Assembly: GCF_004208415.1 (NCBI RefSeq)
Contig: NZ_CP035758.1
Coordinates: 6,696,001 to 6,760,000 of the forward strand
Direction: 5' to 3'
Source of the DNA: Ktedonosporobacter rubrisoli
Lineage (GTDB): Bacteria > Chloroflexota > Ktedonobacteria > Ktedonobacterales > Ktedonobacteraceae
Length of the DNA: 64,000 nucleotides
Below, piece by piece: positions 61,484 through 64,000 of this stretch. Numbering within the stretch: position 1 is the stretch's first letter; each line of letters starts with the position of its first letter. The notes below the pieces were generated by a model that saw only the letters and a list, made by a program, of their open reading frames with translations, ran no database searches and was not told the origin of the DNA. The translations under genes were made by a program, and so were the position numbers.

Positions 61484-61903
61484 TTACTGCCTAGCTTTGT
61501 AGCTTATGTAAGCCTCGACGATGCTCTGAGCCAGGACTGTGGACGGACCAAAGCCGCGCTCTGGTCGCCATAGCTCGCGCCGCCCATCGCGATAGCAGAT
61601 ATCCAGGGCGGCGCTAATCGTGTTGGTGTGCGTGCGCCGATTGAGCTCGGTATCGTCGTCGGAGCACATTTTGAGCGCCAAGCTGCTTAGCTCGGCATAG
61701 GCTACGACTTTGGTAACGGGCTTGCGAACTCCCGGACCACTGGCATACTGCACGAAGCCTTCGGGCAAGACGATAAGCCAGAGGTCCCGGGTCAGAAAGC
61801 GGCCCAGGAGCTTTCCAGCGCGCGCCTTGCCCTGCCAGATCCGCCAGTGCTGTGGCGCCCGACCCTGGCGCGCCTGGCCTACAACGGCTTCTGGATCAAG
61901 CAT
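61484..61903 (-). CDS. Unrecognised 139-aa protein, PH-like pattern
   Basis: Starts at the ATG at 61903 (GAGGTAAAGGAAAT before it). Sequence pattern FLTRDLWLIVLPEGFVQYASG, KVVAYAELSSLAL and ALDICYRDGRRELWRPERGFGPSTVLAQSIVEAYISYKA resembles bacterial PH-like or DUF6585-type domains: beta strands followed by one long C-terminal helix. No catalytic motif. It ends a minus-strand block of five small genes that includes a CheY-like receiver. Confidence 0.7.
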   Translation of the reverse strand: MLDPEAVVGQARQGRAPQHWRIWQGKARAGKLLGRFLTRDLWLIVLPEGFVQYASGPGVRKPVTKVVAYAELSSLALKMCSDDDTELNRRTHTNTISAALDICYRDGRRELWRPERGFGPSTVLAQSIVEAYISYKARQ

Positions 61904-61993
61904 ATTTCCTTTACCTCGCCTGCAAATATTTCTCGGCCACAGTATAGTGCAGGACAAGCTATATGGGAAGATCGCCGATCCTCTCCCGGTAGC

Positions 61994-62293
61994 TCAAGTC
62001 TGGCCGTCTAAGGCCGGCGCGTTGAGATAGAGATCGCTAAACTCGGTCTCGCGGCGCGGACAGATCTGCGTGAGCTGATAGCCATCGGGCAAGGTGAGCC
62101 GATAGCGCTGGCAGCGGGTGCGCGGGATAATTTCCTGGCGCGTTGTGCCAGCTGGTAGCGTGATGATGCAGCGCTCAGGTAGTTCGAGAATAGAGCATCC
62201 ATGTTCAATTAAGACGCTCGCTGCCTGTTGGCGCAGGTGCGGCAGTGTGACAATCTCAAATGGCTCGGGGATAGTATGCGTCTCCACATCCAT
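61994..62293 (-). CDS. Unrecognised 99-aa protein in the receiver operon
   Basis: ATG at 62293 (GGGAGG, 8-base spacing) chosen over an ATG 21 bases earlier. Beta-rich: IVTLPHLRQQAASVLIEHGCSILELPERCIITLPAGTT, then RYRLTLPDGYQLTQICPRRETEFSDLYL. No known family. Co-directional with and 64 bases beyond the preceding small gene. Possibly a partner or sensor in the same system. Confidence 0.65.
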   Translation of the reverse strand: MDVETHTIPEPFEIVTLPHLRQQAASVLIEHGCSILELPERCIITLPAGTTRQEIIPRTRCQRYRLTLPDGYQLTQICPRRETEFSDLYLNAPALDGQT

Positions 62294-62357
62294 CAAAAGA
62301 ACCTCCCAACTCATCCTAAAAAATAAGCTTATATGTAGTATATTACTGATTAAATCG

Positions 62358-62579
62358 CTAAATGGATTCTCGACTGAGAAGGATGTACATGCTTTGATCT
62401 TCGTCGTAGATAAAAGCTACGTTCTGCCGGCGCAAATAGTCAAGGCAGATCTCGTAGAGCCGAAAGGAGCGGCCTATGATTTCGGCATCCTCCATACAGT
62501 CTGAAAGCTGCATGCTTGCATTGAGGGCACGGAGCACGCTGACGATACGCTCGGTCTGCTCCTTGGCAGTTGTGTTCAT
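62358..62579 (-). CDS. Small 73-aa protein, paralog of the gene at 63.1 kb
   Basis: 73 residues, start overlaps the receiver gene stop as ATGA, so translation is coupled. It shares its pattern with the 89-residue gene on the other side of the receiver: an LxxLN segment (here VLRALNASMQL), a C-terminal RLYEICLDYLRRQNVAFIYDEDQSMYILLS against HRWLQRSGVPFYYDEQEHLYLLVI. Small, single-domain, no recognised family. The repeated YDE block is the best hallmark. Confidence 0.7.
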   Translation of the reverse strand: MNTTAKEQTERIVSVLRALNASMQLSDCMEDAEIIGRSFRLYEICLDYLRRQNVAFIYDEDQSMYILLSRESI

Positions 62580-63016
62580 GATGTTCTTCTTTCCTCACAT
62601 TTTTTGGGACTAACTTCCATACAATAGCGCCAGGCCATGTAGAGGATTTCTTGCGTAGTGCTGGGCTTACTAATCCACGCTTGCACACCTGCTAAGCGCC
62701 CTTTCAAGCGCTCAAGGATACCGTTACAGCGTGAATGCATGACGAGTTTCGTGTTGTCAAAAGTTGGCTGCTTCCTGAGCCAGCGTGCAACCTGATAGCC
62801 GTCCATGCGCGGCATGATCAGGTCCAGGAAAATGAGGCGCGGCACAGGGCCACCGTCATGTAGCCAGCGCAGCATACTGAAGCCGTCTGCGAAGCTACGC
62901 ACGTTATATCCAGCGCGGCGTAAGGTAAATTCGAGGATCAAGCATACCATTTGAGAATCGTCGGCGATCAAGATCAGTGGCGCTTCTTGCTGTTGGATGT
63001 AAGATTGCTCAAGCAT
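62576..63016 (-). CDS. CheY-like response regulator receiver (single domain)
   Basis: 146 residues from the ATG at 63016 (GAGGAAAG before). Acidic pair LIADDSQMV, phospho-acceptor Asp in FLDLIMPRMDGYQVARWLRKQ, HSR in the position of the Thr/Ser switch, and Lys in WISKPSTTQE. No output domain. The operon contains no histidine kinase, so it is fed by another kinase or acts as a stand-alone phospho-sink or partner. Small paralogous proteins lie on both sides. Confidence 0.9.
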   Translation of the reverse strand: MLEQSYIQQQEAPLILIADDSQMVCLILEFTLRRAGYNVRSFADGFSMLRWLHDGGPVPRLIFLDLIMPRMDGYQVARWLRKQPTFDNTKLVMHSRCNGILERLKGRLAGVQAWISKPSTTQEILYMAWRYCMEVSPKKCEERRTS

Positions 63017-63094
63017 TTCTTTCCTCACTGCTAGCATAATGCCAGCGCACTTTCGACAACACTACGTTAGTTTGAGCATACAAGCAGACGAATA

Positions 63095-63364
63095 TTATAG
63101 TTTTTTGGTTTCCATCTCTGGAACAGCCTGGATGATGACGAGTAGGTAGAGGTGCTCTTGCTCGTCGTAGTAGAATGGGACGCCGCTGCGCTGCAGCCAG
63201 CGATGGCACTGCTTGAACAGGTTATCGGCTACGCGCTTTTCATCAGGCAGGTTGGCACACATGATTTGCAGTAAGCGCGCCTGATTAAGCTGGTCAAGAA
63301 TCCGCAAAATCTGTGGGCGCTCAGGTATGACGTGGCTGCGGTGGGTGCTTTCTTTGTTCGCCAT
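63095..63364 (-). CDS. Small 89-aa protein, paralog of the gene at 62.4 kb
   Basis: 89 residues from the ATG at 63364 (AAGGAGAAGGAA upstream). LRILDQLNQARLLQIMC, then RVADNLFKQCHRWLQRSGVPFYYDEQEHLYLLVIIQAVPEME. The same fold pattern occurs in the 73-residue protein beyond the receiver gene. No known family. First gene of the five-gene block; the downstream receiver starts about 78 bases later. Confidence 0.7.
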   Translation of the reverse strand: MANKESTHRSHVIPERPQILRILDQLNQARLLQIMCANLPDEKRVADNLFKQCHRWLQRSGVPFYYDEQEHLYLLVIIQAVPEMETKKL

Positions 63365-63521
63365 AAGTTCCTTCTCCTTACTGTCTTTACCCATATATCG
63401 TACTTCATATATTTTAAGAAGTACAGAGGGACTATACAGATTACAGCTGCAATTGTGCCTTCGCTCTTCCACAGGTTCAATCCTATGACTCTACCCCCAC
63501 TGTCATAGAGTGCAAGCCACT

Positions 63522-63536
63522 TGCTATAATACAAGT
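63522..63536 (+). promoter_or_regulatory. Extended -10 promoter of the XRE gene flanked by a short inverted repeat
   Basis: TGCTATAAT (63522-63530) is an extended -10, about 30 bases before the XRE start at 63561. ACTTG (63519-63523) and CAAGT (63532-63536) flank it as a 5-bp inverted repeat, a place where a repressor could bind. Confidence 0.5.
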
Positions 63537-63560
63537 TAATTTCATAGGTTGAGGCCCAAG

Positions 63561-63800
63561 ATGATCAGGTTGAAAGTCAAAGAAGTTGCTACTGCAAAGG
63601 GATTTGGGCAAGGTAAACTAATGCGGCGAGCAGATATCGATGTTAAAACATTGCAGCGTATCTATCGTAACCCCTATGCCGAGATCAGCACATTTACCCT
63701 TGACAAATTAGCCCTGGCCTTAAACGTTGATGTGCGTGAGCTTATTGAGAGTGTTCCTGACGACCCGCAAGAGCAGGCTGTCCTTCAGCCTGAAGAATAA
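63561..63800 (+). CDS. XRE/HTH-type small DNA-binding regulator
   Basis: 79 residues from the ATG at 63561 (GAGG six bases before; an in-frame TTG at 63549 is also open). KVKEVATAKGFGQGKLMRRADIDVKTLQRIYRNPYAEISTFTLDKLALALNVDVRELIES follows the Cro/CI-type HTH pattern. There is a short acidic tail. It could be an antitoxin- or phage-type repressor. A 17-bp repeat array lies 110 bases downstream at the window edge. Confidence 0.88.
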   Translation: MIRLKVKEVATAKGFGQGKLMRRADIDVKTLQRIYRNPYAEISTFTLDKLALALNVDVRELIESVPDDPQEQAVLQPEE

Positions 63801-63911
63801 ATAACTTGCCATAAAAGCAATCTCCTTACTACTCATATTTGCCATCGGCTTCAATTCTACAAATCTTCTTAAGAACTATAAAAATCATATCATTACATTA
63901 CGAGCATTTAA

Positions 63912-63984
63912 AGTATCAAAGTATTGATACTATCAGAGCACTGATACTAGCAAAGTATTGATACTATCAGAGCATTGATACTTA
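63912..63984. repeat. Tandem 17-bp repeats with inverted-repeat units
   Basis: A 34-base segment is repeated (63917-63950 and 63951-63984) and is itself two related 17-base units, each ending TGATACT. Units include AGTATTGATACT (AGTAT and ATACT inverted). Upstream, AGTATCAA (63912-63919) and TTGATACT (63924-63931) form a perfect 8-bp inverted repeat. Such iterated dyads typically bind a regulator cooperatively. The array runs up close to the window edge. Confidence 0.8.
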
Positions 63985-64000
63985 TGTGGGAATCGGGTTA

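Noticed and set aside
63468..63495. tRNA-like T-loop (GGTTCAATCC)
   Set aside because: The flanking bases do not form the T-stem or an acceptor stem, so it is not a tRNA gene.
63912..63984. CRISPR-like array at the window end
   Set aside because: Units are only 17 bases, contiguous, contain short dyads and have no unique spacers; they fit operator iterons better.

Overview
The window looks like a chromosomal segment from a Chloroflexota bacterium, most likely class Ktedonobacteria. This is inferred from its mix of families: F420-type enzymes, many one-component regulators (PadR, MarR, Lrp, AraC, TetR, XRE), ECF sigma factors with an adjacent membrane partner, a NACHT/STAND ATPase, expanded methyltransferase paralogs and an FxLD-type lanthipeptide precursor. 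No rRNA, tRNA, CRISPR array, transposase or phage gene was recognised.

Layout. 1-5.5 kb: end of bioB, then priA and mutL converging on it. 5.8-9.2 kb: an unrecognised small ORF and two tandem M20 peptidases. 9.2-15.7 kb: F420/NADP reductase-like protein, APC permease (frameshifted), lgt, a low-complexity membrane-anchored protein and an MBL hydrolase. 15.8-18.2 kb: ugd (frameshifted), acpS and dtd in one operon. 18.3-25.3 kb: Lrp/kynA divergent pair, deazaflavin-type protein, PadR plus CDF transporter, bcp/OhrR-like divergent pair, a small orphan protein and an SDR. 25.5-34.6 kb: a minus-strand accessory block with a 1213-aa NACHT protein carrying 39-aa C-terminal repeats, preceded by five tandem paralogous methyltransferases, the most upstream one frameshifted. 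35-45.5 kb: GNAT, ECF sigma (apparent ATT start), small membrane protein, P-loop kinase, AraC, P450, an orphan FxLD lanthipeptide precursor, RRM protein, RDD protein, cupin and a nucleotidyltransferase-like gene pair. 46-53.6 kb: TetR plus carotenoid oxygenase, alpha/beta hydrolase, rubredoxin-like/MBL protein and tldD with its TldE partner. 54-64 kb: MFS exporter, SRPBCC/PadR divergent pair, DUF1989, methyltransferase, ECF sigma with membrane partner, an operon of five small genes around a CheY-like receiver, and an XRE regulator followed by a 17-bp repeat array at the window edge.

How genes work together. Several regulators sit beside clear palindromes suggesting autoregulation: PadR at 21.1 kb, OhrR/MarR at 23.0 kb, TetR at 46.3 and 47.0 kb, PadR at 56.6 kb and XRE at 63.5-64 kb. 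The most novel-looking items are the orphan FxLD precursor, the methyltransferase array next to the repeat-bearing NACHT protein, and the receiver operon in which two copies of one small-protein family flank a CheY-like protein. Three genes (permease, ugd, fifth methyltransferase) are each broken by loss of one base in a homopolymer, so sequencing error should be excluded before calling them pseudogenes.
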